Source: Allocatelliglobosispora scoriae (lineage in GTDB: Bacteria; Actinomycetota; Actinomycetes; Mycobacteriales; Micromonosporaceae). Taken from it: a DNA stretch of 64,000 nucleotides. The stretch's first letter is position 1, and each line of letters starts with the position of its first letter. The DNA lies in the NCBI RefSeq assembly GCF_014204945.1, contig NZ_JACHMN010000002.1:4425001-4489000 (forward strand). The letters are read 5' to 3'. This document shows positions 41,726-50,350 of the stretch, one piece after another. The notes beneath the pieces were generated by a model. That model was given only the letters and a program-made list of their open reading frames with translations. It was not told where the DNA came from and did not search any database. Made by a program: the position numbers and the translations under genes.

Positions 41726-44700
41726 GTGTCGTCATACCCCTGCCCGGTCTGCAAGACCATGGCCGACCTGGAATCGGCCTGCCCCGGCTGCGGTCGCGCG
41801 CCCGATCCGGACGCCGCCGAGGTGATCCGCCTCGACGGCCGGCTCGCCGTCGCCCACGCCCGGCTGGAGCAGCTCCGCCGCGACTACGCGACCAGCTCCA
41901 CGGAGTACCAGGAGTTGCAGGCGCGACGCTCCAAGCTCGCCGCGAAGGTCTGGGCGTCGGTTCACGCGGCGACACCGGTCGTCCCCGGGCCGGCCGCCGT
42001 GCCGACCAGGTCCGTCGGCGTGCCGGTCGGGCCCGGCACCGCGCCGCCGACCGTGGCACGGCCGGAGGCCTCCCCGCGTACCGTGCAGAATCTGCTCTTG
42101 ATCCTGGGTGGACTGCTGCTCGGCACCGCCGCGATCGTCTTCACCGCCGTGGCCTGGGCGACCGTCGGGGCCGGCGGCCGCGCGGTGATCCTCGCCGTGA
42201 TCACCGCTCTGACGCTCGCGGTGCCGCTCGTCGCGAAGGCGCGCGGCCTGCGCGCCACCGCCGAGACCTTCGCCGCGCTCGGTCTGCTGCTCGTCGTCCT
42301 CGACGGCGTCGCGGCCTGGCTGACCGACCTCGCCCACGTCACCGAGCTGTCCCCGGTCACCTACACGGGTGTGGTCGCGGGTGTGACGGCGGCCGTCGGC
42401 CTCCTCTATGGACTCGCCACCGGCCTGACCGGGCCGCGGATCGTCGCCGCCGTCGCGGTGCAGCCGGTCGCCCCGCTGCTGCTCGCCGAGGCGATCGACG
42501 ACCGGATGGTCGGCTGGTCGCTGCTCTTCTCCGGCATCGCCGCCGCCAACCTGGTGCTGATCGCGCTCGCCCGGCGCCGCCCGGCCGCGCCGGAGGGCGA
42601 TGCTCCCCGGATGAGCCCGCTCGCGATCACGCTCGGCGTGATCGGCTGGCTCGCCCTCGTGCCCAGCCTCCTCTACGCGCACGCGGTCGCGCACGTGCTG
42701 CTCTGGTTCGACCGCTACGCCTCCTGGGAGGGGCCGACCGCGCTCGCAGCGTCGCTGCTCGTCGCCGTCGCGGTCGGGTTCGCCGTCGGCTCCCGCGTCC
42801 TGCTCGGCATCGCCTGCGGCTGGTCGGTGGTGGTCGTCACCGAGGTGGTCTGGCGCGTCGCCTGGCAGGACAACCCCAACCATCAGCTGGTACGCGTGGC
42901 GCTCGCCATCGCCGGGATCGGTATCGCACTGGCGCTGGTCGCCAAGATCGGCGGACCCACCGCCGCCGCGGCCCGCACCGGCGCCCGCGTAGGCGGCCTC
43001 GTCGTGGCGGGCATCGCCGGTGTCGTCGCCGTCTTCCGGGCGCTGGAGGTGGCGGTCCGCTCGGTCGTCGACGCCACGCCGTGGTGGCACGGTGCCGCGT
43101 CGGCCGACCCGGGCTTCGACTGGGCCCTGCCCACCTCGCTGCTGCTGCTCACCGTGGCCGTCGTGGCCCTGGTACGACCGGGCTTCGACGGCGTCAACGG
43201 CCTGCCCGGCGCGCTCGACCTCGGCGCGGGCGGCGTCGTCATGACGATCCTCGCCGCCGCGCCCACCCACGCCGCCGCGCCGTGGGGCGCCTCGGCGATG
43301 GACCTCGCCGGTGCCGCCGCGCTGCTCGCCTGGGCCTGGTGGCGGGCGCGTGGCCTGTCGCCGACCCTGCTGCTCCCGCTCTGGATCGGTGCCATCGCGC
43401 TGAGCGTCCACGGGCTCCTCGCCGGGCTCGGGACGCCGGTCCTCTCCGCAGCGGTCGCCGGTGCCCTGATGCTGATGGGCGTGGTGCTCGCGCTGTCGTC
43501 CCGGGGCCCGTCGGGAGACGAGGCGACGGCGGCCCGACGCGTTCCCGGTGCCGTAGGGCTGGCTTCGGCGATCGCGCTCACGCCACTGCTGGTGGCGAGC
43601 CTCGCCGAGGCCGCCGACGCGCCCTCCCGCACCGTCTTCCACAGCGCCGTCGCGGCGATCGCCCTGCTCCCCGCCGTGCTGCTGCTGGTCCGGCAGAATG
43701 CGACGCTGCGGCTCGGTGCGCTGGTCGGCTATGGCGTGATCGCGGCGGCGACGGTGCCGATGACCCTCATCCAGGCGGATGTGGCGGACGGCTCGCCGAA
43801 TCCGATCTACATCGCGATCGGCGGCCTCGGCGCAGCGGTCGCCGCGGCACTCGCCGGATCCTGGCGAAAGGCTCCCTCGGCGATCGCACTGCTGCTGGTC
43901 CTGCCCGCGATCACGCTGATGGTGAGCGTCGAGACGCTGGTCGCGGTCTTCATCGCACCGCTGTCCTGGCTGGGTGAGGGCTGGAGCGGCGTGGTCGCCG
44001 GTGCCGGTCTCACGCCGGACGGCCTGGGCGCGCGACTGCCGTCGGCGAGGACCGTCGACGCCGTCGCCATCACCATCGTGGCCGTCACCATCGGCCTGAT
44101 CATCTTCGCCGCGACCGGTCGCCTGCGGCTGGCGCTGACCACGCTCGCCCGGCTCGCCAGCATCCCGCTGCTGGTCTGGCTCGCGGTCGCCCAGGCGCCG
44201 TGGCCGATCGTGCCGCTGGTGACGCTCGTCGGCGGTCTCGCTGTGATCGTGGCCGCCCTGCTGCGGCGCTTCAGCGCGGTCGGCGGACCGGCGCTGCTGG
44301 CCGTGGGTGTCGTCACCGGCGCGGTCCAGGTCGTCTCCGGCTTCGCCGGTCTGCTGCCGGAGAAGTGGTCGACGATCACCGCCTTCGCCCTGGTCACCTT
44401 CGCGTTCGGGGTGGTCGCCGTCGCGGGGCGCAGCGTCGGCGTCAAGGCGACCGGTGCGCTGCTCGCGGGCCCGGCCTGGATCGGCACGGCGATCACGAGC
44501 GCGGTCGCCGCCGACCTGAGCCGCCGGTATGTCGGGCTCACCATCCTCGGTGCCGCCGCGGTCCTGCTCTTCATCGCGACGATCGGCCTGCCGATGGTGC
44601 GCGCGGCCGCGACGGCATCGGGCGATCCGTCGACATCGGATGGTCCGGCTGCGGTGTCCGAGGTCCCGATCCCGGACGGCGAGGCGGATGCCGCGGTCGC

Positions 44701-45427
44701 CGTCGAGCCCGAGCCGGTCTCGGACGCGGTGCCGGCGGCCGTTGCCGTGGGCGGCGGTTGGCGACGGGCGCACTGGCTGCTCGGGCTGAGCGCGCTGGAG
44801 CCGATCGCGCACCTCACCGCGCTCGTCGTCCTGGCGATGGCGCTCGGAAGTGCCCGCCGGATCGCCGAGACCTGCCTGCTCTGGGGGATCGTGGTCGGGC
44901 TGACCGCGCTCTGGGCGCCGAACCGCCTGGCCCGGACCATCGCCGCCGGTGCCATCGAGACGGCCGCCTGGTGGGCGCTGCTGGTCGCCAGGGATGTGTC
45001 GGTGCTGGAGGCCTACACCGTCCCGGTCGCCGTCGTCGGCCTCGTCATCGGCTTCTTCGCCCTGCGCAAGCGGCCGGAGCTGTCGAGCTGGGCGGGGTAC
45101 GGCCCGGCCCTCATGGCGGCCTTCGGGCCCTCCACGATCGCGATGCTGCCGTTGGACAGCCCGCTGTGGCGCCGCCTGGCGCTGGGGGCGGTCGCGCTGG
45201 TGGTGGTCGTCGCCGGGGCGGTCCGGCACCGGCAGGCCCCGGTGGTGCTGGGCGGGATCGTGCTGATCGTGCTCGCCGTGCACGAGATCGTGGTCAGCTG
45301 GCACCGCCTGTCGCCGTGGGTGTGGTTCGCCGTCGGCGGCGCGGTGCTGGTGGGGATGGGTATCACCTACGAGCGGCGTCGCCGGGACATCTCCGTGCTT
45401 CGTGAGAAGATCTCGACAATGCGATGA
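41726..45427 (+). CDS. SCO7613 C-terminal domain-type giant membrane protein
   Basis: 1233 residues. A zinc knuckle (Cys6, Cys9, Cys19, Cys22 in PCPVC...CPGC), a short coiled coil (about 35-70) and a Pro-rich linker lead to about 30 closely spaced hydrophobic helices from residue 112 to the end. The pattern matches the actinobacterial SCO7613-type family, with no known function. The size and zinc tip suggest a membrane scaffold or transporter. GGAGG lies before the GTG. A hydrophilic, acidic loop occurs near residues 970-1010. Confidence 0.78.
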   Translation: MSSYPCPVCKTMADLESACPGCGRAPDPDAAEVIRLDGRLAVAHARLEQLRRDYATSSTEYQELQARRSKLAAKVWASVHAATPVVPGPAAVPTRSVGVPVGPGTAPPTVARPEASPRTVQNLLLILGGLLLGTAAIVFTAVAWATVGAGGRAVILAVITALTLAVPLVAKARGLRATAETFAALGLLLVVLDGVAAWLTDLAHVTELSPVTYTGVVAGVTAAVGLLYGLATGLTGPRIVAAVAVQPVAPLLLAEAIDDRMVGWSLLFSGIAAANLVLIALARRRPAAPEGDAPRMSPLAITLGVIGWLALVPSLLYAHAVAHVLLWFDRYASWEGPTALAASLLVAVAVGFAVGSRVLLGIACGWSVVVVTEVVWRVAWQDNPNHQLVRVALAIAGIGIALALVAKIGGPTAAAARTGARVGGLVVAGIAGVVAVFRALEVAVRSVVDATPWWHGAASADPGFDWALPTSLLLLTVAVVALVRPGFDGVNGLPGALDLGAGGVVMTILAAAPTHAAAPWGASAMDLAGAAALLAWAWWRARGLSPTLLLPLWIGAIALSVHGLLAGLGTPVLSAAVAGALMLMGVVLALSSRGPSGDEATAARRVPGAVGLASAIALTPLLVASLAEAADAPSRTVFHSAVAAIALLPAVLLLVRQNATLRLGALVGYGVIAAATVPMTLIQADVADGSPNPIYIAIGGLGAAVAAALAGSWRKAPSAIALLLVLPAITLMVSVETLVAVFIAPLSWLGEGWSGVVAGAGLTPDGLGARLPSARTVDAVAITIVAVTIGLIIFAATGRLRLALTTLARLASIPLLVWLAVAQAPWPIVPLVTLVGGLAVIVAALLRRFSAVGGPALLAVGVVTGAVQVVSGFAGLLPEKWSTITAFALVTFAFGVVAVAGRSVGVKATGALLAGPAWIGTAITSAVAADLSRRYVGLTILGAAAVLLFIATIGLPMVRAAATASGDPSTSDGPAAVSEVPIPDGEADAAVAVEPEPVSDAVPAAVAVGGGWRRAHWLLGLSALEPIAHLTALVVLAMALGSARRIAETCLLWGIVVGLTALWAPNRLARTIAAGAIETAAWWALLVARDVSVLEAYTVPVAVVGLVIGFFALRKRPELSSWAGYGPALMAAFGPSTIAMLPLDSPLWRRLALGAVALVVVVAGAVRHRQAPVVLGGIVLIVLAVHEIVVSWHRLSPWVWFAVGGAVLVGMGITYERRRRDISVLREKISTMR

Positions 45428-45487
45428 TTTCGCCCCATTCATGAGAATCCTGCGGAAGTATGAGGACATACACCGTTAGGGGGAGTC

Positions 45488-45859
45488 GTGAACTTCTGGG
45501 ACGTATTCTGGCTGCTTCTGATCTTCATCCCGCTGCTGATGATCTGGGGCTTCGCGCTCGTGGACATCTTCCGGCGGGACGACATCAGCGGCTGGATGAA
45601 GGCGCTGTGGATCGTGGCTGTGATCTTGATGCCCTTCCTGGGCACGCTGATCTACCTGATCTTCCGGCAACCGGGCGCAACCGCCATGGAGCGTACGCAG
45701 ATGGATGAGGCGAGCAGGGATTTCGTCCAGAAGTACGCACCCGATAACACGGCGCAACAGCTGTCGACCCTCTCCGACCTGCATGATCGAGGCAAGCTCA
45801 CGGACGACGAATTCGCCACCGAGAAGGCGAGGGTGTTGGGGAGCCAACCCAGCGCGTAG
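45488..45859 (+). CDS. PLDc_N plus SHOCT membrane protein
   Basis: 123 residues. Two hydrophobic helices (about 5-25 and 38-58) form the PLDc_N module (FALVDIFRRDDISGWMKALW), followed by a polar part and a SHOCT helix at the end (LSDLHDRGKLTDDEFATEKARVLG). GTG start after GGGGGAG. It shares the SHOCT tail with the gene at 40110, so both may dock to a common partner. Confidence 0.8.
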   Translation: MNFWDVFWLLLIFIPLLMIWGFALVDIFRRDDISGWMKALWIVAVILMPFLGTLIYLIFRQPGATAMERTQMDEASRDFVQKYAPDNTAQQLSTLSDLHDRGKLTDDEFATEKARVLGSQPSA

Positions 45860-45868
45860 GGTCGCCTA

Positions 45869-46894
45869 ATGCGGTTTGAGGTTAGCCACGTACTGGACGC
45901 GATCGAGCGCCGGCTCACCACTGAGCCGGCGCTCGCGCGGGCAGTGCTGGATCTAGCGGAAATTGTCCGATTCGTCGATCTCGACGGCGGCCGTCCGGCC
46001 AGCCTGCTCCGTCTCGGCATGGTCATCGACGCCGTGGCCCGTCACGTCGCCGAGGAGAACGTCCAGGTCTACTGCGTGGTCGACAAGGGCATGCTCTCCG
46101 ACCTCGACCAGCCGTCGAGCGAGCGGATGGTGGTCCGGCGCTGGGCCGACGACGGTCACGTCGAGGTGGTCCCCGGCGCCCAGCCGCGCGTGATGGAGAT
46201 CAGCGAACTCGGCGGCCTGCCCGTCGCATCCCGGCTGCTGCCGGGCCTGGCACCCGTGCCCGGTGCGGGCGGAGCGGTGCTCGCACCCCGCGCCCCGGCG
46301 CCGCCCGGCCCCTCCGACCTCGGCCGCCGCCTCATGTCCCGCCGCTGGCGCTGCCCCGATCCCGAGTGCGCGCTCTTCAACCAGATGCGGGTCGCGGTGG
46401 GCCAGCCGCTGCCGCGCCTGCGCGGCGTTCCGATCTGCCCGCGCCACGACGCCCCGCTCGCCGACATCGGCCCCTCGCCCGCACAGGACGTTCTCGCCGT
46501 CCGCATCAACGGCGTCGTCAAGCAGCGCTTCCTGCTCACCTCCGCCGGTCCCATCGTGGTCGGCCGGGCACCGGAGGGCGGCGTCGGCATCATCCTCGGC
46601 CCCTGGCTCGACGAGCAGGCGGTCGCCGCCGTGAGCCGAGCGCACCTGGTGCTCTCCATCGACCAGCGCGGCCTGCTCGCCCAGGACATCAGCATGAACG
46701 GCGCCTGGATCCACCCCGGCAACATCAAGGTCACCCCCAAGGAGCAGCGCGTCATCGCACCGGGGGAGTACATCGAGCTCTATCCGGGAGTCGAGATCGG
46801 GCGGCCGGGCAGCTTCGCACCGGGCGGCGCCGTCAACCCGCACTCCGTGCTGGCCGAGGCGCCGACGATGTCGTTCCGGATGCCGCCGCGCTGA
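45869..46894 (+). CDS. FHA domain protein with Cys/His metal site
   Basis: 341 residues. An N-terminal segment (about 1-120) of unknown type, a Pro/Ala linker (about 130-148), a metal-site candidate (RWRCPDPECALFN...ICPRHDAPL) and a C-terminal FHA domain (about 225-320), with GR in VVGRAPEGG, SRAH and MNGAWI core residues. FHA domains bind phosphothreonine, so a Ser/Thr kinase partner is expected, not seen in this window. It starts 9 bases after the PLDc_N/SHOCT gene, in the same operon. Confidence 0.83.
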   Translation: MRFEVSHVLDAIERRLTTEPALARAVLDLAEIVRFVDLDGGRPASLLRLGMVIDAVARHVAEENVQVYCVVDKGMLSDLDQPSSERMVVRRWADDGHVEVVPGAQPRVMEISELGGLPVASRLLPGLAPVPGAGGAVLAPRAPAPPGPSDLGRRLMSRRWRCPDPECALFNQMRVAVGQPLPRLRGVPICPRHDAPLADIGPSPAQDVLAVRINGVVKQRFLLTSAGPIVVGRAPEGGVGIILGPWLDEQAVAAVSRAHLVLSIDQRGLLAQDISMNGAWIHPGNIKVTPKEQRVIAPGEYIELYPGVEIGRPGSFAPGGAVNPHSVLAEAPTMSFRMPPR

Positions 46895-46900
46895 GCTCGC

Positions 46901-47395
46901 TCAGGGTGTTGCCCGGCGGCGCCTCATCGCGATCACGATTCCGATGAGGACGAGGACGCCGCCCGCCGCGATCGCGATCCACAGGTAGGGGACGTCCGAT
47001 TCCAGCGGCACCTCGGGTGCTGCGCCGAGGGCCACGTTGTTGTCGCAGAGGCTGGTCCGGCCCGCCAGCGAGTGGACGCGGTAACGCGTGCCCTCGACGA
47101 ACTCGGCACCGCAGCTCGCGCTGTCCTGCGAGGTGCGGATCGTCACCTCGGTGGTCTGCGCGCCCTTGCTGACGGACTCCACGGCGAAGTGCACCCGCAT
47201 GTCATCGCCGGAGGACTGCGAGAGGAGCGGCCGGTCGATGTCGACGACGACACCGACGAAGGTCAGGTCCGACCACTCGACGCTCTGTGCTTCGTTGGGC
47301 TCGGCGCAGGAGCAGGCCCAGGCCGTGGACTCGCCGATGACGACGGCGAAGGTCGCCACGATGATCAGGACGGCTGCTTGGATGAGTCGACGCAT
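46901..47395 (-). CDS. Membrane-anchored TIMP/NTR-like protein
   Basis: 164 residues. A signal peptide (about 1-27) ends STAWA, so cleavage would expose CSCAEPN, a Cys-x-Cys N-terminus like that of tissue inhibitors of metalloproteases. The body (about 28-125) keeps further cysteines (Cys95, Cys117) as in netrin-like folds. One C-terminal helix (about 138-157) and an Arg-rich tail anchor it. Similar proteins are annotated in bacteria as TIMP-like; inhibition of a metalloprotease is inferred only. A lipoprotein is less likely because the -3 residue is not Leu. Confidence 0.7.
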   Translation of the reverse strand: MRRLIQAAVLIIVATFAVVIGESTAWACSCAEPNEAQSVEWSDLTFVGVVVDIDRPLLSQSSGDDMRVHFAVESVSKGAQTTEVTIRTSQDSASCGAEFVEGTRYRVHSLAGRTSLCDNNVALGAAPEVPLESDVPYLWIAIAAGGVLVLIGIVIAMRRRRATP

Positions 47396-47443
47396 GGCGG
47401 CATAGACGTCACGCGTACCGCCGAGGTTGCTCCCAGACCGGCG

Positions 47444-47460
47444 CAACTCTTCAAGAGTTG
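47444..47460. repeat. Family A palindromic repeat, single core
   Basis: caactcttcaagagttg followed by gtccta, a half unit, directly after the end of the phosphatase gene and upstream of the TIMP-like gene. Confidence 0.8.
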
Positions 47461-47472
47461 GTCCTATCCGGG

Positions 47473-48204
47473 TCAGGGCTCCAGGAGGTTGTCCCGCAGA
47501 GCGGTGATCTGGTCGTAGGTGAGGCCCGCGCCGACCAGGTAGGCCTCGATTGAGCCGTGGCGCTCCGCGAGCTCGGACAGGAAGAGCTCCATCGCCTCCG
47601 ACGGGGTGTGCAGCGCGTAGGGCTGCTCCCGCGCCACGACCTCGGGCTCCTCGGCCCGCAGGTGGGCCAGGACCCGGACCGCCGTGTCGTTGGTGAGGGC
47701 GTAGTCGGCCGCGATCTGCTCGGGCTCGACGCCGAGCAGCGACAGTACGAGCGCGATCACGACACCGGTCCGGTCCTTGCCCGCGAGGCAGTGCACGACG
47801 ACGGGGGTGCCCTCGGGCTCGGCGATCACTCCGATCACCTTGACGATCCCGGCGACGCCCTGGGTCGCGATCTCCAGATAGCGGCGGGCCAGGAAGCGGG
47901 CGACCCCCTCGTCGGGGTCGTAGTCGCCCGGGTGCCACTCGGGGTGGTCCGGCGCGATGTTGTGCCAGGTGAAGCCGGGCCACTCGGGTGCTCTGCCCTG
48001 CGCGCTGACCTCGGTGGGGCGGCGCAGGTCGATGACCGCGCGGATGCCCAGCGACTCGAACAGCGGCCGGTCGGCCTCGCCGAGACGGCCCAGGGCGTCC
48101 GACCGGAAGAGCCGTCCGTGGCGGACGGCCCTCCCGTCGAGCCCGAGGTAGCCCCCGGTGTCGCGGAAATTGAAGGCTGACTCGAACTCGATCAATCTGT
48201 TCAT
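47473..48204 (-). CDS. Tyrosine/lipid phosphatase (MptpB-like)
   Basis: 243 residues. The P-loop is VVHCLAGKDRTGVV with nucleophile Cys139 and Arg145 (CX5R). The N-terminus FNFRDTGGYLG and RLFRSDALGRL is typical of the bacterial secreted-type dual-specificity phosphatases (MptpB class), which act on phosphotyrosine, phosphoserine or phosphoinositides. No signal peptide is visible. Substrate is unknown. It lies 27 bases downstream of rocD on the same strand, so co-transcription is likely. Confidence 0.88.
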   Translation of the reverse strand: MNRLIEFESAFNFRDTGGYLGLDGRAVRHGRLFRSDALGRLGEADRPLFESLGIRAVIDLRRPTEVSAQGRAPEWPGFTWHNIAPDHPEWHPGDYDPDEGVARFLARRYLEIATQGVAGIVKVIGVIAEPEGTPVVVHCLAGKDRTGVVIALVLSLLGVEPEQIAADYALTNDTAVRVLAHLRAEEPEVVAREQPYALHTPSEAMELFLSELAERHGSIEAYLVGAGLTYDQITALRDNLLEP

Positions 48205-48231
48205 GCTTGCTTCTCTCTACTTGCCCTCTGG

Positions 48232-49437
48232 CTAGTTGCCTTCCAGCACCGCCGCGAACTGCTCGAGCGCCCAGTCGATCTCCTCGGCGGTGATCGTCAG
48301 GGGCGGGGCGAGGCGGATCGTCGTCCCGTGGGTGTCCTTGGCGAGCACGCCGTGCGCCATCAGCGCGACCGAGGCCTCGCGGCCGGTCATCACGGCGGGA
48401 TCGATGTCGACGCCGGCCCAGAGTCCGCGACCCCGGACGGCGGTCACCCCGGCACCGATCAGCTTGGCGAGACCGGTGTGCAGGTGCTCGCCCAGCTCCC
48501 GGCTGCGTGTCTGGAACTCGTCGGTCTTGAGCAGGTCGATCACGGCGGTGCCGACCGCGCAGGCGAGCGGGTTGCCGCCGAAGGTCGAGCCGTGCTCGCC
48601 CGGCTTCAGCACGCCCAGGATGTCCCGGTCGGCCGCGACGGCGCTCACCGGCACGATGCCGCCGCCGAGCGCCTTGCCCATGATGTACATGTCCGGCACG
48701 ACCCGCTCGTGGTCGCAGGCGAAGGTCTCACCCGTACGCCCGAGCCCGCTCTGGATCTCGTCGGCGAGCATCAGCACGTTGTTGGCGGTGCAGAGCTCGC
48801 GTACGCCGGCGAGGTAACCGTGCGGCGGCACGAGCACGCCCGCCTCGCCCTGGATCGGCTCGACGAGCACGCCCACCGTGTCGGTGTCGATCGCCGCGGC
48901 GAGGGCGTCGAGGTCGCCGTAGGGCACCGTGACGAAGCCCGGCGTGTAGGGGCCGAAGTCGTCGTGCGCGTCCGGGTCGTCGGAGAAGCTGATGATCGTG
49001 GTCGTACGCCCGTGGAAGTTGCCCGCCATCACGATGATCTTCGCGGCACCCTGGCGGACGCCCTTGACCTGGTAGCCCCACTTGCGAGCCACCTTGATCG
49101 CGGTCTCCACCGCCTCGGCACCGGTGTTCATCGGCAGGATCAGGTCCTTGCCGGTGAGCTCGGTGAGGCCCTGGCAGAACTCGGCGAACTGGTCGTGGAT
49201 GAAGGCCCGGCTCGTCAGCGTCACCCGGTCGAGCTGGGCGTGGGCCGCCGCGATCAGGTCGGGGTGCCGGTGACCGAAGTTGAGCGCGGAGTAACCGGCG
49301 AGGAAGTCGAGGTAGCGCTTGCCGTCGACGTCGGTCACCCAGGCACCGTCGGCCTCGGCGATGACGACCGGCAGCGGGTGGTAGTTGTGCGCGGTCCACC
49401 GCTCGGCGGCCGCGACGGCTTCCGGTGTGTGATTCAT
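48232..49437 (-). CDS. rocD: Ornithine aminotransferase
   Basis: 401 residues of class III PLP aminotransferases. The PLP lysine is Lys255 in MGKALGGG, and Asp226 in LADEIQSGLGRTG binds the pyridine nitrogen; NTGAEAVETAIK and NFHGRT are also present. Reaction: ornithine + 2-oxoglutarate to glutamate semialdehyde + glutamate. The start overlaps the dimethylargininase-type gene stop by four bases (atga), so the two are made together, giving a route from arginine or methylarginine derivatives into glutamate. Confidence 0.92.
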   Translation of the reverse strand: MNHTPEAVAAAERWTAHNYHPLPVVIAEADGAWVTDVDGKRYLDFLAGYSALNFGHRHPDLIAAAHAQLDRVTLTSRAFIHDQFAEFCQGLTELTGKDLILPMNTGAEAVETAIKVARKWGYQVKGVRQGAAKIIVMAGNFHGRTTTIISFSDDPDAHDDFGPYTPGFVTVPYGDLDALAAAIDTDTVGVLVEPIQGEAGVLVPPHGYLAGVRELCTANNVLMLADEIQSGLGRTGETFACDHERVVPDMYIMGKALGGGIVPVSAVAADRDILGVLKPGEHGSTFGGNPLACAVGTAVIDLLKTDEFQTRSRELGEHLHTGLAKLIGAGVTAVRGRGLWAGVDIDPAVMTGREASVALMAHGVLAKDTHGTTIRLAPPLTITAEEIDWALEQFAAVLEGN

Positions 49438-50246
49438 GAACGCAGCTCCAGGGTGCAGCACTTCGGACCGCCGCCGGCGAGCCGCAGCTCGCTGACGTCC
49501 ACCCCGATGGTCTTATATCCGGCCCGCTCGAGCTCGGACGCCAGGTGTGTCGCCTGGACGGGCAGGACGACCGTCTCGCCGTCGCTCACCGCGTTGAGGC
49601 CGAGCACCTCGGCGTCGGCGACGTTGGCGATGACCGCGTCGGGGAAGAGCTGCCGCAGGACCGCCTGGCTGCCGGGCGAGAAGGCCTCGGGCAGGTAGGC
49701 CACGTTGACCGGCGCGCCGTCGTCACCGTGGGAGAGCACCGCGAGGGCGGTGTCGAGGTGGTAGAAGCGCGGGTCGACGAGCTGGAGAGTGATGACCGGC
49801 CGACCGAAGAGCTCCTGGACCTCGGCGTGCGAGGCATGGGAGGTGCGGAATCCCGTACCGGCGAGGACGAAGTCGCCGGCCTTGAGGATGTCGCCCTCAC
49901 CCTCGTTGATCGTCTTGGCGTCGTGCACGTCGAATCCGGCCTGGAGGAGCCAGTCGCGGTAGGCCGGGGCCTCGTCGGCCCGCTCGGCGTCGCGGAACTG
50001 CACGGTGAGCACCTTGCCGTCGATCACCGTCGCCCCGTTGGCGGCGAAGACCATGTCGGGCAGGCCCTGCACGGGCTCGATCAACTCGATCTGGTGGCCG
50101 AGCTCCTCGTAGATCCGCTTCAGCTCGGTCCACTGGGCGATCGCGAGGGACGTGTCATATGGCGCGGAGGGGTCCATCCACGGATTGATGCGGTAGGTCA
50201 CCGCGAAGTGGGTGGGACGGCACATAAGGTAACGGCGAGCTGACAT
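49434..50246 (-). CDS. ddaH: Dimethylargininase-type guanidino hydrolase
   Basis: 270 residues of the guanidino-group modifying superfamily. MCRPTHFAV and NPWMDPSAPYD form the N-terminal substrate loop; the acidic site lies in DMVFAANGATV; the catalytic His is in RFYHLDTALAVL and the nucleophile is one of Cys263-264 in GGGPKCCTLELR. It matches the partner of rocD in M. tuberculosis (Rv2323c). Options are dimethylarginine hydrolysis to citrulline or, by analogy with cyanobacterial ArgZ/AgrE, arginine dihydrolysis to ornithine, which would directly feed RocD. Confidence 0.85.
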   Translation of the reverse strand: MSARRYLMCRPTHFAVTYRINPWMDPSAPYDTSLAIAQWTELKRIYEELGHQIELIEPVQGLPDMVFAANGATVIDGKVLTVQFRDAERADEAPAYRDWLLQAGFDVHDAKTINEGEGDILKAGDFVLAGTGFRTSHASHAEVQELFGRPVITLQLVDPRFYHLDTALAVLSHGDDGAPVNVAYLPEAFSPGSQAVLRQLFPDAVIANVADAEVLGLNAVSDGETVVLPVQATHLASELERAGYKTIGVDVSELRLAGGGPKCCTLELRS

Positions 50247-50298
50247 GGTCCAAGGCTAAGCCGCTGACCTGCGCAAATCCACAGGCGAAGCTTGCGTC

Positions 50299-50350
50299 GA
50301 GCGGCGGTTCGTTGCGTGATCATGCTGATTCACGCAACGAACCGCCGCTC
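50299..50350. terminator. Hairpin upstream of ddaH, at the 3' end of the methyltransferase gene
   Basis: A perfect 21-bp stem (starting gagcggcggttcgttgcgtg) with a ten-base loop. Its right arm touches the methyltransferase stop, so it likely ends that transcript before the ddaH promoter. Confidence 0.7.

Noticed and set aside
41732-45469. 1245-codon open frame opposite the SCO7613-type gene
   Set aside because: Low-complexity Arg/Asp/Gln-rich translation, antisense to a membrane protein with a zinc knuckle and a good ribosome site.
46901-47983. 360-codon reading of the TIMP-like gene
   Set aside because: The upstream half is antisense to the phosphatase in another frame and low in complexity; the signal peptide marks the real start at 47395.
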